DNA of 6,239 nucleotides from Deltaproteobacteria bacterium. GTDB taxonomy: Bacteria; Bdellovibrionota; Bdellovibrionia; JABDDW01. The notes beneath the pieces are model-generated. The model was not told where the DNA came from and ran no database searches. It was given only the letters and a program-made list of their open reading frames with translations. The DNA is taken from positions 1 through 6,239 of the forward strand of contig JABDDW010000081.1 of NCBI GenBank assembly GCA_013287405.1. The letters run 5' to 3'. Both the position numbers and the translations under genes were made by a program. How positions within the stretch are numbered: position 1 is the stretch's first letter; each line of letters begins with the position of its first letter. Of the stretch, positions 6,050 through 6,239 are shown one piece after another.

Positions 6050-6239
6050 CATATGGCCATCACCTAAAAGATCAATCTCAATACCTCTCAATAACCCTTT
6101 GTAAAGATAACCTTTTGGGGCGTCGTCTATGAGAGTTTTTGTTTCGCGATGCCGTGGAGAGTTTGCCTTCTCGAGCGAAGCGGTCAAGTGGTGAGGTGGT
6201 TGAAGATCAAAATTTTTTCTTCACTTTGACAAGATCTCT
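6050..6239. other. Non-coding right end with a possible -35 box
   Basis: No convincing gene is seen. A 20-codon ORF from ATG 6129 lacks a ribosome site and looks fortuitous. TTGACA at 6226-6231 is a perfect -35 hexamer, and a promoter reading rightward out of the window is possible, but its -10 region would fall beyond the edge. No clear terminator follows the gene ending at 6049. Confidence 0.25.

Noticed and set aside
1..6239. CRISPR array, tRNA, rRNA or intact insertion sequence
   Set aside because: No spaced direct repeats, no cloverleaf pattern, no rRNA-like blocks, and no transposase motif or paired terminal repeats were found by reading.

Overview
The window carries an ordinary stretch of accessory chromosome from a Gram-negative-like bacterium of moderate GC. 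Every recognisable gene lies on the + strand, and most of the proteins are unknowns. Sec-type signal peptides or exported families dominate: four of the six main reading frames have a signal peptide, and the truncated S41 peptidase at the left edge is of a type usually exported. Small lineage-specific exported proteins like these, well spaced and with AAGGAG-type ribosome sites, recall Bdellovibrionota and related soil or predatory bacteria. That placement is a guess, because no marker gene is present.

Layout. (1) 3-938: C-terminal part of an S41-family serine peptidase, cut by the left edge. (2) 1107-1541: small Cys-rich exported protein with a good ribosome site and signal peptide, interrupted by an in-frame TAA at 1170. 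(3) 1615-2817: 400-residue unknown protein with one central hydrophobic segment and a poorly defined start. (4) 2825/2858-3079: small helical, charged protein directly behind it, also interrupted by an in-frame TAA, at 2870. (5) 3363-3833: 156-residue exported unknown. (6) 3834-4374: long gap with an inverted repeat, a GC-richer patch that may be a gene remnant, and a foldable leader. (7) 4375-4806: 143-residue exported unknown with four Cys and a Tyr/Pro tail. (8) 4807-5182: gap with a short hairpin, a 15-bp palindrome and a possible 53-codon ORF. (9) 5183-6049: 287/288-residue exported protein whose motif layout resembles ADP-ribosyltransferase-fold proteins. (10) 6050-6239: non-coding as far as can be seen, with a TTGACA near the right edge.

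No pathway links these genes. The only close pair that could be an operon is the 400-residue protein and the small helical protein behind it. The points most worth following are the two otherwise intact genes each broken by an early TAA followed by GAT, the exported ART-like protein, and a VTECQN motif shared by the two exported proteins at 4375 and 5183. I found no CRISPR array, tRNA, rRNA, intact insertion sequence, integrase or recognisable defence system.
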